Shown here in pieces: positions 11,216 to 20,387 of a DNA stretch of 64,000 bases. Source of the stretch: Enterobacter sp. RIT418 (GTDB taxonomy: Bacteria; Pseudomonadota; Gammaproteobacteria; Enterobacterales; Enterobacteriaceae); contig NZ_QBJD02000001.1 of NCBI RefSeq assembly GCF_003057745.1, positions 310,001 to 374,000 on the forward strand, read 5' to 3'. The position numbers were made by a program, and so were the translations under genes. The notes under the pieces are model-generated. The model made no database searches, was not told the origin of the DNA, and saw nothing but the letters and a program-made list of their open reading frames with translations. Positions within the stretch are counted from its first letter, which is position 1. Every line of letters starts with the position of its first letter.

Positions 11216-11766
11216 GATGGAAAATTTCCTAACACTTGTTTGTAGTTATCCAATAAAGTACCGTCATGCTGGGAAGGGTTATAATCTCTTAGCTTGATTA
11301 AATAGCTGTTTTGATAAAAACCATAGGTCTTAAATAACCAGTAATCGCTTACGATACAGGCCTGCTGTTCCATTGAGTAATCAGCAAGACTGCACTTATC
11401 TAAGCTGTATGAATAGTCGGCGGCCCATGAGAATATACCCCTGGTTTTAACCCACATCCCCCTTTGTTTCTGCCAGACGTGCATCATTTCGTGAAGAAAT
11501 AAATGCTGTTGCCCCACTCTGTCTCGCAGCGGCATCGAAAAATCGTCTTCATAAATGCCTTCCTGAAACCAGACTTCTCCGTTTGGCGTCATAGCGGTGA
11601 GATTGTCCTGCAGGTTAAAGGGTAGGTAGCTGCCTCTGTGAATCCAGACCTGATTGTAATGAATGCTGAAATCAAAGAGCGAACTGGCGAGGTTAATTTC
11701 CCCCAGGGTTAAAAGGCGTAATCCCCCCGGCTTTATGGGATCGAACCTGACAGGTTTGTGATACAT
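11212..11766 (-). CDS. HExxH zinc metallopeptidase-like protein, candidate type VI effector
   Basis: A 184-residue protein without signal peptide. HEMMHVWQ places the zinc-binding HExxH at residues 92-96, and SMEQQACIVSDYW supplies a likely third ligand at Glu133. The order HExxHxxQ...ExxA is that of mini-gluzincins (DUF4157-like). The N-terminus KPGGLRLLTLGEINLASSLF and the stretch TAMTPNGEVWFQ recall short enterobacterial proteins labelled Rhs- or VgrG-related, and VgrG2b of Pseudomonas carries a comparable metallopeptidase toxin domain. Absence of a signal peptide together with a coupled lipoprotein downstream and hcp as third gene suggests delivery through Hcp. Substrate unknown; the domain reading is firm, the effector role is inference. 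Confidence 0.72.
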   Translation of the reverse strand: MYHKPVRFDPIKPGGLRLLTLGEINLASSLFDFSIHYNQVWIHRGSYLPFNLQDNLTAMTPNGEVWFQEGIYEDDFSMPLRDRVGQQHLFLHEMMHVWQKQRGMWVKTRGIFSWAADYSYSLDKCSLADYSMEQQACIVSDYWLFKTYGFYQNSYLIKLRDYNPSQHDGTLLDNYKQVLGNFPS

Positions 11767-11914
11767 ACCCCCTCCTTTTGTGAAAAAACATTAACACTAA
11801 ATTCAATTAAATCAATTATTTAGTTAATGAATGGGATGAGGGTTTATGCCAGGTTTTAATGATTACAGGATTCGTTCAAAGGAATGAGATGTAGCCGAGG
11901 AGCGAATTTTGAAT

Positions 11915-12019
11915 AAAAAAAAGCCCATCGTGGGAGATGGGCAAAGACTACACACAGCAATTCGTTGTTTCACTCAGGGAATTCCATGCTTATAAATCAA
12001 GATGTTGATTTATAACCGT
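11915..12019 (-). ncRNA. rprA: RprA, Hfq-dependent small RNA activating rpoS translation
   Basis: The reverse strand reads ACGGTTATAAATCAACATCT at the 5' end, then GAGTGAAACAACGAATTGCT, and ends in the terminator GCCCATCTCCCACGATGGGC plus eight T. This matches E. coli RprA nearly base for base over its 105 nt. RprA pairs with the rpoS leader (and other mRNAs) and is made when the Rcs envelope-stress relay is active. In E. coli it also lies next to ydiK, as here. Its terminator is about 150 bp upstream of the metallopeptidase gene, on the same strand. Confidence 0.95.
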
Positions 12020-12025
12020 GTCCTA

Positions 12026-12070
12026 ATAGTAGGCATCTCAACTTTTAGCGTCGATCAGATTCGTCTCAAT
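12026..12070 (-). promoter_or_regulatory. rprA promoter with RcsB-type upstream site
   Basis: On the minus strand TACTAT (12026-12031) is a -10 element 6 nt before the RprA 5' end. GAGACGAATCTGATCG lies about 25-40 bp further upstream and corresponds to the region bound by RcsB at the E. coli rprA promoter. The RcsB assignment rests on recalled similarity. Confidence 0.65.
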
Positions 12071-12216
12071 AGTTAAAGAGACGTAAAGATTTATAGGGTG
12101 CAATAGCGATATGGGGGCTGAAACAGCGGGTCTGACCAGTGGTGAGAGAATATATTGTTTAGAAAATCTTATATATCGTGTGGTCGCCGGGTGAGCTAAC
12201 CCACCCGGCAAAACGC

Positions 12217-13332
12217 TTACTGCTTGTTTTGATCTTCCAGCGCTTCCAGCTCGCTGAGGATGAGGTCCGGGTCCGTTCCCGGAGGGGGAATTTCATGCAC
12301 CCAGGCTGAGAACAGGCGCCAGGTGACGGCCAGCAGCACCGGGCCGATAAACAGGCCAATCATGCCGAACGCAATCAGGCCGCCGATGACCCCGGAGAGA
12401 ATGAGGATGAGCGGCAGGTCGGCACCCATGCGGATCAATATCGGACGAATCACGTTATCCATCGTGCCGACAACGCAGCTCCAGACCAGCAGCACCGTTC
12501 CCCAGGTCGTATCACCCGTCCAGTACAGCCAGATGATGGCCGGAACCAGCACCAGCAGCGGCCCCAGCTGTGCCAGGCAGGTCATCAGCATCACCACGGT
12601 GAAGACGGTGGCGTAAGGCACGCCGGAGATTGCCAGGCCAATGCCGCCCAGTACGGCCTGCGCCAGCGCGGTCACCACCACGCCGAGCGCGACGGCGCGA
12701 ACGGCCTGCGCGGCCAGCAGAACGGCCGCGTCGCCACGTTTACCCGCCAGACGGGTAGCAAAGTGGCGCACGCCCAGGGCCACCTGCTCGCCGCGCCAGT
12801 ACAGCAGGGCGCTAAAGACCAGCATCAGCGCACAGTGCATCATAAAGCGCCCAATGTGCGCCGCCTGGCCGACAAACCAGGTGGTGGTCGTGCCAATATA
12901 CGGCCGCACTTTTGCCATGATCGCGCTGCCGCCCATCTCCAGCAGGCTGTGCCAGCCGCTGTAAAGCTTGGCACCGATCACCGGGATGCTGTTCAGCCAG
13001 GCCAGGTCGGGTAGCGTCAGATCGCCGCTGCTGACGGCGCGGATCACCGGGCCGCTGGAATCAACGAGGCTGTTAACCAGCAGGGCAACAGGAATAATAA
13101 ACAGCAGGAACAGCAGCAGCGTCATGACCAGTACCGCAAGGCTGCGGCGGCCAAACAGCAATTTCTCCAGGCGTAATAACACCGGCCAGGTGGCAACCAC
13201 CACCGTGCCCGCCCACGCGAAACCGAGAATAAAAGGCTGAACAATCCACAGGCACGCAATAATCATGAGGGCCAGGAACAGCACCGACAGCAGAATTTGC
13301 GCAACGTCCCTGGGCTGACGAAGATTGACCAT
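12217..13332 (-). CDS. ydiK: AI-2E family inner-membrane transporter YdiK
   Basis: A 371-residue protein of the AI-2E/PerM permease family with about eight membrane segments: two near residues 12-50, two more near 65-95, and a C-terminal group from ~200. The family motif GxxDNxIRPxLIRMGADLPLILILSGVIGG is present (GTMDNVIRPILIRMG). Substrate unknown in this subgroup. The start MVNLRQPRDVAQILLSV was chosen because AAGGAAA precedes the ATG at 13330-13332; the frame is open 18 codons further. Gene order rprA-ydiK-ydiJ matches E. coli. Confidence 0.93.
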   Translation of the reverse strand: MVNLRQPRDVAQILLSVLFLALMIIACLWIVQPFILGFAWAGTVVVATWPVLLRLEKLLFGRRSLAVLVMTLLLFLLFIIPVALLVNSLVDSSGPVIRAVSSGDLTLPDLAWLNSIPVIGAKLYSGWHSLLEMGGSAIMAKVRPYIGTTTTWFVGQAAHIGRFMMHCALMLVFSALLYWRGEQVALGVRHFATRLAGKRGDAAVLLAAQAVRAVALGVVVTALAQAVLGGIGLAISGVPYATVFTVVMLMTCLAQLGPLLVLVPAIIWLYWTGDTTWGTVLLVWSCVVGTMDNVIRPILIRMGADLPLILILSGVIGGLIAFGMIGLFIGPVLLAVTWRLFSAWVHEIPPPGTDPDLILSELEALEDQNKQ

Positions 13333-13528
13333 AAAAGTATCTTTCCTTAAATAAACGCCAGATCGGCTGGCGGAAACCCTGGCCACGTATCATTAATCAT
13401 TGGCGATAGCAGCCATTTTTGACAGGCGGATTGTGCCTGTAATTCAGCTAAGCACATAAGAAAAAAATGTGATAAAAAGTTGAGACACAACGCAAACGAT
13501 TTCACACCTCTTATTAGGGTCGACGGTC

Positions 13529-16500
13529 ATGATCCCACAAATTTCTCAGGCACCCGGCGTCGTTCAGCTGGTGCTTAATTTTTTGCAGGCGCTGGAGCAA
13601 CAGGGTTTTACGGGGGATACCGCCACGAACTACGCCGACAGGCTGACGATGGCGACAGACAACAGTATCTACCAGCTTCTTCCCGATGCGGTCGTTTTTC
13701 CCCGCTCGACGGCGGACGTCGCGCTGATTGCGCGGCTGGCGTCGCAGGAGCGCTTTACCTCCCTGATTTTCACCCCGCGCGGCGGCGGGACGGGCACCAA
13801 CGGACAGGCGCTGAACCAGGGTATCATCGTTGACATGTCCCGCTATATGAACCGCATCATCGAAATTAACCCGGAAGAGGGATGGGTGCGCGTTGAGGCG
13901 GGCGTCATCAAAGACCAGCTCAACCAGTATTTAAAACCCTATGGCTACTTTTTCGCGCCGGAGCTGTCGACCAGCAACCGCGCTACGCTTGGCGGGATGA
14001 TCAACACCGACGCCTCCGGCCAGGGATCGCTGGTCTACGGCAAAACCTCCGACCACGTGATGGGCGTGCGCGCCGTGCTGCTGGGGGGCGATATTCTTGA
14101 TACCCGGCCAATGCCGGTGGCGCTGGCGGAAACGCTGGCGCAAGAGAGCACCGTGACCGGGCGCATCTACCGCACCGTGCTGGAGCGCTGCCGCGACAAC
14201 CGCCAGCTGATCCTCGATAAATTCCCGAAGCTGAACCGCTTCCTGACGGGCTACGATCTGCGCCACGTGTTTAACGATGACCTGAGCCAGTTTGACCTGA
14301 CCCGCGTGCTGACCGGTTCCGAAGGCACGCTGGCGTTTATTACCGAGGCGCGTCTGGACATCACCCGGCTGCCGAAGGTGCGTCGCCTGGTGAACGTCAA
14401 ATACAACTCCTTTGATTCCGCGCTGCGCAACGCGCCGTTTATGGTGGCGGCGCGGGCGCTGTCGGTGGAAACCGTCGACTCCAGGGTGCTGAACCTGGCC
14501 CGGGAAGACATCGTCTGGCACTCGGTAAGCGAGCTGATTGCCGACGTGCCGGACAGCGAGATGCTCGGCCTCAACATCGTCGAGTTTGCCGGCGATGACG
14601 AAGCGCTGATTAACGAACAGGTCACCACGCTTTGCCAGCGCCTCGACGCGCTCATCGCCAGCGGCGAGGGCGGGGTGATTGGCTGGCAGCAGTGTAACGA
14701 CCTCTCCGGCATTGAGCGTATCTACGCGATGCGTAAAAAAGCGGTCGGGCTGCTGGGGAATGCCAAAGGGGCGGCCAAGCCCATTCCCTTTGCGGAAGAT
14801 ACCTGCGTCCCGCCCGAACATCTGGCGGACTACATCGTCGAGTTCCGCGCGCTGCTGGACAACCACGGCCTGAGCTACGGCATGTTCGGCCACGTTGATG
14901 CGGGCGTACTGCACGTGCGCCCGGCGCTGGACATGTGCGACCCGCAGCAGGAGATCCTGATGAAGCAGATCTCCGACGAGGTTGTCGCCCTGACGGCGAA
15001 ATACGGCGGCCTGCTGTGGGGCGAACACGGCAAAGGCTTCCGCGCGGAGTACAGCCCGGCGTTCTTCGGCGAGCAGCTTTACGGCGAGCTGCGCAAGGTG
15101 AAGGCGGCATTCGATCCTGACAACCGCCTCAACCCCGGAAAGATTTGCCCGCCGGAAGGCGTGGACGCGCCGATGCTGAAGGTTGACGCAGTCAAGCGCG
15201 GAACGTACGACAGACAGATCCCGGTGGCCGTGCGCGGCGCCTGGCGCGGCGCGATGGAGTGCAACGGCAACGGCCTGTGCTTTAACTTCGACGTGAACAG
15301 CCCGATGTGCCCGTCGATGAAAATCACCAGCAACCGCATTCATTCTCCGAAAGGACGCGCGACGCTGGTGCGGGAGTGGCTGCGCCTGCTGGCCGATCGC
15401 GGCGTCGATCCGCTGAAGCTGGAAAAGGAGCTGCCGGAAAAACGCGCCAGCCTGCGCGGGCTTATCGAGCGCACCCGCAACAGCTGGCACGCGAACAAAG
15501 GCGAGTACGACTTTTCACACGAGGTGAAAGAGGCGATGTCCGGCTGTCTGGCCTGCAAAGCCTGCTCGACGCAGTGCCCGATTAAAATCGACGTGCCGGA
15601 GTTTCGCTCTCGCTTCCTGCAGCTTTACCACACGCGCTATCTGCGCCCGATGCGCGATCATCTGGTGGCGACGGTGGAAAGCTACGCCCCGCTGATGGCG
15701 CGCGCGCCGAAGACCTTCAACTTCTTTATTAATCAGCCCCTGGTGCGCAAGCTGTCCGAAAAGCACATTGGGATGGTGGATCTGCCGCTGCTCTCAGCGC
15801 CGTCGCTCCAGCGCCAGCTGGTGGGACACCGCTCGGCGAACATGACGCTTGAACAGCTTGAGGCCTTAACGCCCGAGCAGAAGTCCCGCGTTGTGCTGGT
15901 GGTGCAGGATCCGTTTACCAGCTATTACGATGCCCAGGTGGTGGCCGATTTTATTCGCCTCGCGGAAAAGCTGGGCTATCAGCCGGTCGTCCTGCCGTTT
16001 TCTCCTAACGGTAAAGCGCAGCACATTAAAGGCTTCCTGACCCGCTTCGCCAAAACCGCGCGCAAAACGGCTGAGTTCCTCAACCGCGTGGCGCAGCTTG
16101 GCATGCCGATGGTAGGGGTCGATCCGGCGCTGGTGCTTTGCTATCGCGACGAGTACAAGCAGGCGCTTGGCGAGCAGCGCGGGGATTTCCACGTGATGCT
16201 GGTCCATGAATGGCTGCCGTCGGCGCTGCAGGATACGACCCGTGCGGATGTCAGCGGCGAACCCTGGTATCTGTTCGGCCACTGCACCGAGCTGACGGCG
16301 CTGCCGGGCGCGCCCGCGCAGTGGTCATCCATTTTCGCCCGCGTTGGCGCGAAGCTGGAGAACGTTAGCGTCGGCTGCTGCGGCATGGCGGGTACCTACG
16401 GACACGAAGTGAAAAATCACGCCAGCTCGCTCGGCATCTACGAGCTGTCGTGGCATCAGGCGATGCAGCGACTGCCGCGAAACCGCTGTCTGGCGACGGG

Positions 16501-16585
16501 CTATTCCTGCCGCAGCCAGGTGAAGCGCGTTGAGGGCAACGGCGTACGCCATCCTCTACAGGCTTTACTGGAGATTATGGGATGA
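13529..16585 (+). CDS. ydiJ: FAD/Fe-S D-2-hydroxyglutarate dehydrogenase-type oxidoreductase YdiJ
   Basis: A 1018-residue fusion of three parts. The FAD-binding PCMH domain (~45-280) includes [16 protein letters not shown] and [20 protein letters not shown]. The FAD-oxidase C-terminal domain (~290-545) includes [13 protein letters not shown] and [11 protein letters not shown] ferredoxin-like segment has Cys673, Cys676, Cys679 and Cys683, followed by a CCG-type domain with [13 protein letters not shown] near residue 950. Such proteins oxidise D-2-hydroxy acids (D-2-hydroxyglutarate reported for YdiJ) and pass electrons to the Fe-S part. Length equals E. coli YdiJ. Its stop overlaps menI by 4 bp. 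Confidence 0.92.
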   Translation: MIPQISQAPGVVQLVLNFLQALEQQGFTGDTATNYADRLTMATDNSIYQLLPDAVVFPRSTADVALIARLASQERFTSLIFTPRGGGTGTNGQALNQGIIVDMSRYMNRIIEINPEEGWVRVEAGVIKDQLNQYLKPYGYFFAPELSTSNRATLGGMINTDASGQGSLVYGKTSDHVMGVRAVLLGGDILDTRPMPVALAETLAQESTVTGRIYRTVLERCRDNRQLILDKFPKLNRFLTGYDLRHVFNDDLSQFDLTRVLTGSEGTLAFITEARLDITRLPKVRRLVNVKYNSFDSALRNAPFMVAARALSVETVDSRVLNLAREDIVWHSVSELIADVPDSEMLGLNIVEFAGDDEALINEQVTTLCQRLDALIASGEGGVIGWQQCNDLSGIERIYAMRKKAVGLLGNAKGAAKPIPFAEDTCVPPEHLADYIVEFRALLDNHGLSYGMFGHVDAGVLHVRPALDMCDPQQEILMKQISDEVVALTAKYGGLLWGEHGKGFRAEYSPAFFGEQLYGELRKVKAAFDPDNRLNPGKICPPEGVDAPMLKVDAVKRGTYDRQIPVAVRGAWRGAMECNGNGLCFNFDVNSPMCPSMKITSNRIHSPKGRATLVREWLRLLADRGVDPLKLEKELPEKRASLRGLIERTRNSWHANKGEYDFSHEVKEAMSGCLACKACSTQCPIKIDVPEFRSRFLQLYHTRYLRPMRDHLVATVESYAPLMARAPKTFNFFINQPLVRKLSEKHIGMVDLPLLSAPSLQRQLVGHRSANMTLEQLEALTPEQKSRVVLVVQDPFTSYYDAQVVADFIRLAEKLGYQPVVLPFSPNGKAQHIKGFLTRFAKTARKTAEFLNRVAQLGMPMVGVDPALVLCYRDEYKQALGEQRGDFHVMLVHEWLPSALQDTTRADVSGEPWYLFGHCTELTALPGAPAQWSSIFARVGAKLENVSVGCCGMAGTYGHEVKNHASSLGIYELSWHQAMQRLPRNRCLATGYSCRSQVKRVEGNGVRHPLQALLEIMG

Positions 16586-16992
16586 TCTGGAAACGCACGG
16601 TGACGCTTGACGCGCTCAATGCGATGGGCAAAGAGAACATGGTTGGCCTGCTGGATATCCAGTTTACCCGCATCGGCGAGAACGAACTGGAAGCCACCAT
16701 GCCCGTTGATAGCCGCACCCACCAGCCGTTTGGCCTGCTGCACGGCGGGGCGTCGGTGGTGCTCGCCGAAACGCTGGGGTCGGTGGCGGGATATTTATGC
16801 ACCGAGGGCGAACAAAAGGTCGTCGGGCTGGAGGTGAACGCCAACCACCTCCGCTCGGTGCGCAGCGGCCGCGTGCGGGGCATCTGCCGCGCGCTCCACG
16901 CCGGCAGTCGCCATCAGGTCTGGCAAATCGACATTCTCGACGAGCAGGAACGGCTGTGCTGTTCGTCGCGGCTGACGACGGCGGTGGTGTAG
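16582..16992 (+). CDS. menI: 1,4-dihydroxy-2-naphthoyl-CoA hydrolase MenI
   Basis: A 136-residue hot-dog fold thioesterase (formerly YdiI) that hydrolyses DHNA-CoA in menaquinone synthesis. The motif [17 protein letters not shown] near residues 51-67 contains the catalytic Glu63, and [17 protein letters not shown] is the CoA-site strand. It overlaps ydiJ as ATGA (16582-16585), so the two are translated together although they serve different pathways. Confidence 0.94.
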   Translation: MIWKRTVTLDALNAMGKENMVGLLDIQFTRIGENELEATMPVDSRTHQPFGLLHGGASVVLAETLGSVAGYLCTEGEQKVVGLEVNANHLRSVRSGRVRGICRALHAGSRHQVWQIDILDEQERLCCSSRLTTAVV

Positions 16993-17078
16993 CGTTTCAC
17001 CATGTTTTGCCTGTGGTCAAAAAATCGTCAGCAGAGTGTGATATACTGGCGATGTTTTGTACTAACACCGAGGACATT

Positions 17079-17273
17079 ATGGATACCGAAATAACCCCAA
17101 CCCAGCTGGCCATTGAATATTTACGTCGCGACAAGAGCAACCTCTCTCCGGCTCAGTACCTGAAAAAGCTGAAACAGCTTGAGCTTGAGTTTACCGATCT
17201 GCTCGCGCTCTCTTCTAACGAGCTCAAAGAAGAGATTTACTTTGCCTGGCGGTTGGGCGTTCACGTCCATTGA
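17079..17273 (+). CDS. ydiH: Conserved small protein YdiH
   Basis: A 64-residue acidic/helical protein: MDTEITPTQLAIEYLRRDKS at the start and LSSNELKEEIYFAWRLGVHVH near the end. It matches E. coli YdiH in sequence and position. The function is unknown. GAGGACATT precedes the ATG at 17079; a longer frame beginning upstream overlaps menI in another frame and is not used. In E. coli ydiH is followed by the suf operon; here 15 kb intervene. Confidence 0.88.
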   Translation: MDTEITPTQLAIEYLRRDKSNLSPAQYLKKLKQLELEFTDLLALSSNELKEEIYFAWRLGVHVH

Positions 17274-17280
17274 CCCTGAG

Positions 17281-17307
17281 AAAAAGGCCGCGTTTGCGGC
17301 CTTTTTT
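17281..17307. terminator. Bidirectional terminator between ydiH and the regulator gene
   Basis: AAAGGCCGC (17283-17291) pairs with GCGGCCTTT (17296-17304) and is followed by T6 on the plus strand and preceded by A5, serving both convergent genes. Confidence 0.88.
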
Positions 17308-17318
17308 GTCTCTGACGT

Positions 17319-17948
17319 TCAGTATTTCGCGGGAAGCTTGTTTATCCTGATCAGCTTCCCTTCCTCAATGTCGATGAATCCCCCCGTCCGGAGATCGGCC
17401 AGGATGCGCATCACGCCGCTGCGCGAAAGCTGGGTTTTCTCTCTGATATAGCGCTCTGCCGTGATGCTGGCCCGGTAGTGTTCATCTTCGTCCATTAGCT
17501 TGAGCAGCTGCTGGCGAATCATCTCGTAAGCCGTTGGCGCGCCCTGGGGCATGATATTTTTATACAGCCGACTGTAGACGAACATCAGCTGCTTTGAGAA
17601 AAGCCCCCACAGCGATTTTTCATTGATGATCTCGTGTACGCGCTCTGCAGGGATCACGCCAATCGTGCAGGGCGTAACGGTTTTAAAATAATCGTCGAAA
17701 TAAATATCCGTCAGGTTGGCGATGCCAAAAACGGCCGGCGCGCGGGCGGTGGACAGCATCATCGCATCGCTTCTGCGGTATACCGCAACCGTACCTTCCA
17801 GCAGTAAATAACACATTCCCTGGCCGTTAACCTGGAGATCGAGCTGTTCCCCGCGAGCGGTTTTGCGCGGCGTGCAGTAGGGCAGCAAATGGTTGATAAG
17901 CGCTTGCGCGTAGGGGGAACCGCGGTGAGGGTTTTCAGATGAAGACAT
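17319..17948 (-). CDS. Winged-helix regulator of the YaiV/IprA family (copy 1)
   Basis: A 209-residue protein. Residues ~30-130 resemble a cyclic-nucleotide-binding-like sensory fold (CYLLLEGTVAVYRRSDAMML), and ~140-209 form a C-terminal winged helix: YIREKTQLSRSGVMRILADL, then a wing, then the terminal INKLPAKY. The ending LPxxY and the SRSGVMRIL recognition helix are shared with copy 2 and with E. coli YaiV/IprA. Its position next to a fimbrial operon suggests a local regulator. Target DNA may be the GTCTA-N4-TAGAC palindromes at 18765-18915. The effector ligand is unknown. Confidence 0.8.
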   Translation of the reverse strand: MSSSENPHRGSPYAQALINHLLPYCTPRKTARGEQLDLQVNGQGMCYLLLEGTVAVYRRSDAMMLSTARAPAVFGIANLTDIYFDDYFKTVTPCTIGVIPAERVHEIINEKSLWGLFSKQLMFVYSRLYKNIMPQGAPTAYEMIRQQLLKLMDEDEHYRASITAERYIREKTQLSRSGVMRILADLRTGGFIDIEEGKLIRINKLPAKY

Positions 17949-18015
17949 CGTCGATAACCTAAAAAATGACCTCTTATATTATAGCGTTGCTCTCTTTTGC
18001 AGGCACGTCCTGCCG

Positions 18016-18675
18016 TCAGTATTTTCGTGGCAAATGGTGAATGTCCAGCAGCACGCCGCGCTCCATCGTGATGTACTTCCCGGTGCGCAGTTCGGCCAAA
18101 ATTCGCATAATGCCGCTGCGCGAAAGGTAGGTTCGGCTTTTGATATACGCTGCCGCCGTAATATTGTTACGTATTGCCTCCGTTTCCTGCATCAGCTCAA
18201 CAAGCTGAAAGCGAATGATGTCGTAGGCCGACATCTGCGATATTTGCGCGCAGTGCTCGTACACGCGCGAGGCGGTATAAATCAGCAGTTTCGAAAAATG
18301 CTCCCAGAGATCCTGCTGCGCAACGATGTGATTGAACGCCTCCAGCGGTACGCGGGCCAATTCTGACGTTTCGATGGCGCGAACGTAAAGATGCTCGGAT
18401 GAGAATTGACTGCTGACGCCTAAAATAAAGGGGGCGGATTCTGAGTTTAATACAATGCCGTCGCCGCGGCGGTGAAGCGCCACGCTGCCCTGTAAAAGTA
18501 AAAAGCACTGGCGAACGTCGTCTCTATAATAATGCACCACCTCTCCCCGGCCGATCACCGCCCGCTCCGCGGAAGGCAAAATTCGTGAAATCAGCGTCTC
18601 AATATGCCCGAAGGGTTTTAATTCAAGTACCGATGAACCGGAACGGTTCGGCGGCGCGGCTAAGCGCGTATTCAT
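18016..18675 (-). CDS. Winged-helix regulator of the YaiV/IprA family (copy 2)
   Basis: A 219-residue paralogue of the gene that follows it. The same pattern is seen: sensory half with CFLLLQGSVALHRRGDGIVL, then YIKSRTYLSRSGIMRILAEL and the C-terminal IHHLPRKY. The ATG at 18673-18675 (MNTRLAAPP) was preferred to a GTG four codons upstream because GTGAGG then sits at ribosome-site distance. A 67-bp gap separates it from copy 1, so both may be co-transcribed. The 400-bp region upstream is shared with the divergent fimbrial operon and holds three palindromes. Confidence 0.8.
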   Translation of the reverse strand: MNTRLAAPPNRSGSSVLELKPFGHIETLISRILPSAERAVIGRGEVVHYYRDDVRQCFLLLQGSVALHRRGDGIVLNSESAPFILGVSSQFSSEHLYVRAIETSELARVPLEAFNHIVAQQDLWEHFSKLLIYTASRVYEHCAQISQMSAYDIIRFQLVELMQETEAIRNNITAAAYIKSRTYLSRSGIMRILAELRTGKYITMERGVLLDIHHLPRKY

Positions 18676-19074
18676 AAGATACCTCACATTACAGGTGCGA
18701 TCGTTTTTCGCATCGCATAAGGAATTATCTTAGAAATTAATCATTCGCGAAATGGTTTGCCAAAGTCTAAAAGTAGACCCGTCGTGGAATTGAATATAAC
18801 TCGCTGAAAGTTATCGTGTTGTGATTGAGTCTATTAATAGACCTATGCGCATGGCCAATAATTTAATCAGAATTGAAATGTTGAGTTTTCGTTAAGCGGC
18901 AGTCTACAGCTAGACCCTAAATCAGTTGTCTTTGCGAAGGCGATTATATAAATTTTGACCAGTTGACGCGGTGACGCAATCTAAAATTATTCATAAAAGA
19001 ATGAGCTTATCTTTCTTTTATCATTTTCTGCTGCGCGCTGATTACACATAAATAAAGAAATGGAGAGTTAAACA
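18676..19074. promoter_or_regulatory. Divergent regulator/fimbria control region with three GTCTA-N4-TAGAC palindromes
   Basis: This 399-bp AT-rich region contains three identical-arm inverted repeats, GTCTA-N4-TAGAC, at 18765-18778 (spacer AAAG), 18829-18842 (TTAA) and 18902-18915 (CAGC). The starts are 64 and 73 bp apart, close to six and seven helical turns, so all three face the same side of the DNA. Arms are conserved while spacers vary, as expected for operator sites. GGAGAG lies before the fimbrial ATG; promoter hexamers are not clear enough to place. Confidence 0.75.
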
Positions 19075-19599
19075 ATGATGATAAATAAAGTTATTGCCGC
19101 AGCCGGACTGGCACTCACGACGTCCGCGGCAATGGGGGCCGCAGGAACCGTTAATTTTTCCGGGAATATTCTGGACTCCGCGTGCGACGTCGCGGTGGCT
19201 TCTCAGAATCAGGTGGTGGTGCTTGGGGATTACTATAAAAACGATTTTACCGCAGCCGGTTCCAGAACCGCCGCCACGCAGTTCGCCATTGTGCTGAAAA
19301 ACTGCCCGGTCGCGGTAAGCACGGCCAAAGTGCGGTTTGACGGCACGCCGGACGCCAGCAACGCGAACCTGCTTGCCATTGACTCCTCCGTTCAGGGGGC
19401 CGCAACGGGCGTTGCCATTAACCTGATGACCGCCGATAAGGTCGATTTGCCTTTGCAGGGCAGCAATAGCTACGCCTATTCGCTGAGCAGCACGGCGGAT
19501 AATACCCTCAACTTTTACGCGCAGTATATTTCAACGGCGCTATCGGTGACGGCGGGACCGGCTAATTCCGTAGCGAATTTTTCAGTTGTGTATAACTAA
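19075..19599 (+). CDS. Major fimbrial subunit (FimA-type pilin)
   Basis: A 174-residue chaperone-usher pilin. The signal peptide ends near residue 22 (TTSAAMGAAGTV). The mature N-terminus AAGTVNFSGNILDSACDV is a donor strand followed by the first conserved Cys, the second lying in LKNCPVAVSTAKVRFDGTP, and the C-terminus NSVANFSVVYN has the penultimate Tyr needed for chaperone recognition. It is the first gene of the operon and is followed by a 66-bp gap, often a site of mRNA processing that favours the major subunit. Confidence 0.9.
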   Translation: MMINKVIAAAGLALTTSAAMGAAGTVNFSGNILDSACDVAVASQNQVVVLGDYYKNDFTAAGSRTAATQFAIVLKNCPVAVSTAKVRFDGTPDASNANLLAIDSSVQGAATGVAINLMTADKVDLPLQGSNSYAYSLSSTADNTLNFYAQYISTALSVTAGPANSVANFSVVYN

Positions 19600-19665
19600 A
19601 CGTAACGATTGGTGCCGCACGTGTTTCAACGGGGGCCTGACGTTACCTATTTTTAGAGAGGAATA

Positions 19666-20343
19666 ATGAATCCAGGTAATAAAATCCTGTTGGCGGCTGC
19701 GGCTTTCATCACGTCGGTGTCGGTTGCTGATGCCGGGGTGATTATTGGCGGTACGCGGGTTATTTTTGCCGGCGCGAATAAAGAGGCAACGATCGACGTA
19801 AATAACGCCGATAAAACGCCGTATTTAATCCAGTCATGGGTCGATCTGCCGGAGGGGAAGGGGAATAAAGCCCCCTTTATCGTCACGCCGCCGCTGTACC
19901 GGCTCGACGCCGGGCAGAAAAATATCGAGCGGATTTTGCTGACGGGAACCCTGCCGCAAAATAAAGAAAGCCTGTTCTGGCTGAATATTAAATCGATACC
20001 GTCGGCGACGGCGCAGGTGAATACATTACAAATTGCCGTTAAAACGCGGATCAAGCTTATTTATCGTCCCTCAAGCCTGAGCGCCTCGACGCCCGAAGAG
20101 CAGGCAGACAGGCTGGTCTGGTCGCGCAGCGGCGATCGCCTTCAGGTGACGAACCCGTCGCAGTACGTGGTGAATTTTAACGAAATCAGCGTCGGCGGAA
20201 TTAGGCTGGACGATGTCTCCTGGGTTCTGCCCGGCGCGGTGGCGACGTTCGCGCTGCCGCCGGGCAGCAGCAGCGGGCAGATTATTTTCAAGGTAATTAA
20301 CGATTACGGTAGCCCCGGACCGGCGCATCAGGCCCGCCTGTAG
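19666..20343 (+). CDS. Periplasmic fimbrial chaperone (PapD/FimC family)
   Basis: A 225-residue protein with a signal peptide to about residue 23 (SVSVADAG) and the two immunoglobulin-like domains of pilus chaperones. Domain 1 has GGTRVIFAGANKEATIDVNN and the G1-strand region IERILLTGTLPQNKESLFWLNI, ending in AVKTRIKLIYRP, the family signature. Domain 2 runs from ~140 (LQVTNPSQYVVNFNEISVGG). It binds pilin subunits in the periplasm and hands them to the usher. AGAGAGG precedes its ATG. Confidence 0.92.
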   Translation: MNPGNKILLAAAAFITSVSVADAGVIIGGTRVIFAGANKEATIDVNNADKTPYLIQSWVDLPEGKGNKAPFIVTPPLYRLDAGQKNIERILLTGTLPQNKESLFWLNIKSIPSATAQVNTLQIAVKTRIKLIYRPSSLSASTPEEQADRLVWSRSGDRLQVTNPSQYVVNFNEISVGGIRLDDVSWVLPGAVATFALPPGSSSGQIIFKVINDYGSPGPAHQARL

Positions 20344-20387
20344 CTTCAGGCCGCAGGGATCGAAGGCCACCGGTCAGGTTGAGAAAG

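Noticed and set aside
13931-15490. 519-codon open frame antisense to ydiJ
   Set aside because: Shadow of a conserved high-GC gene; no ribosome site or family motif.
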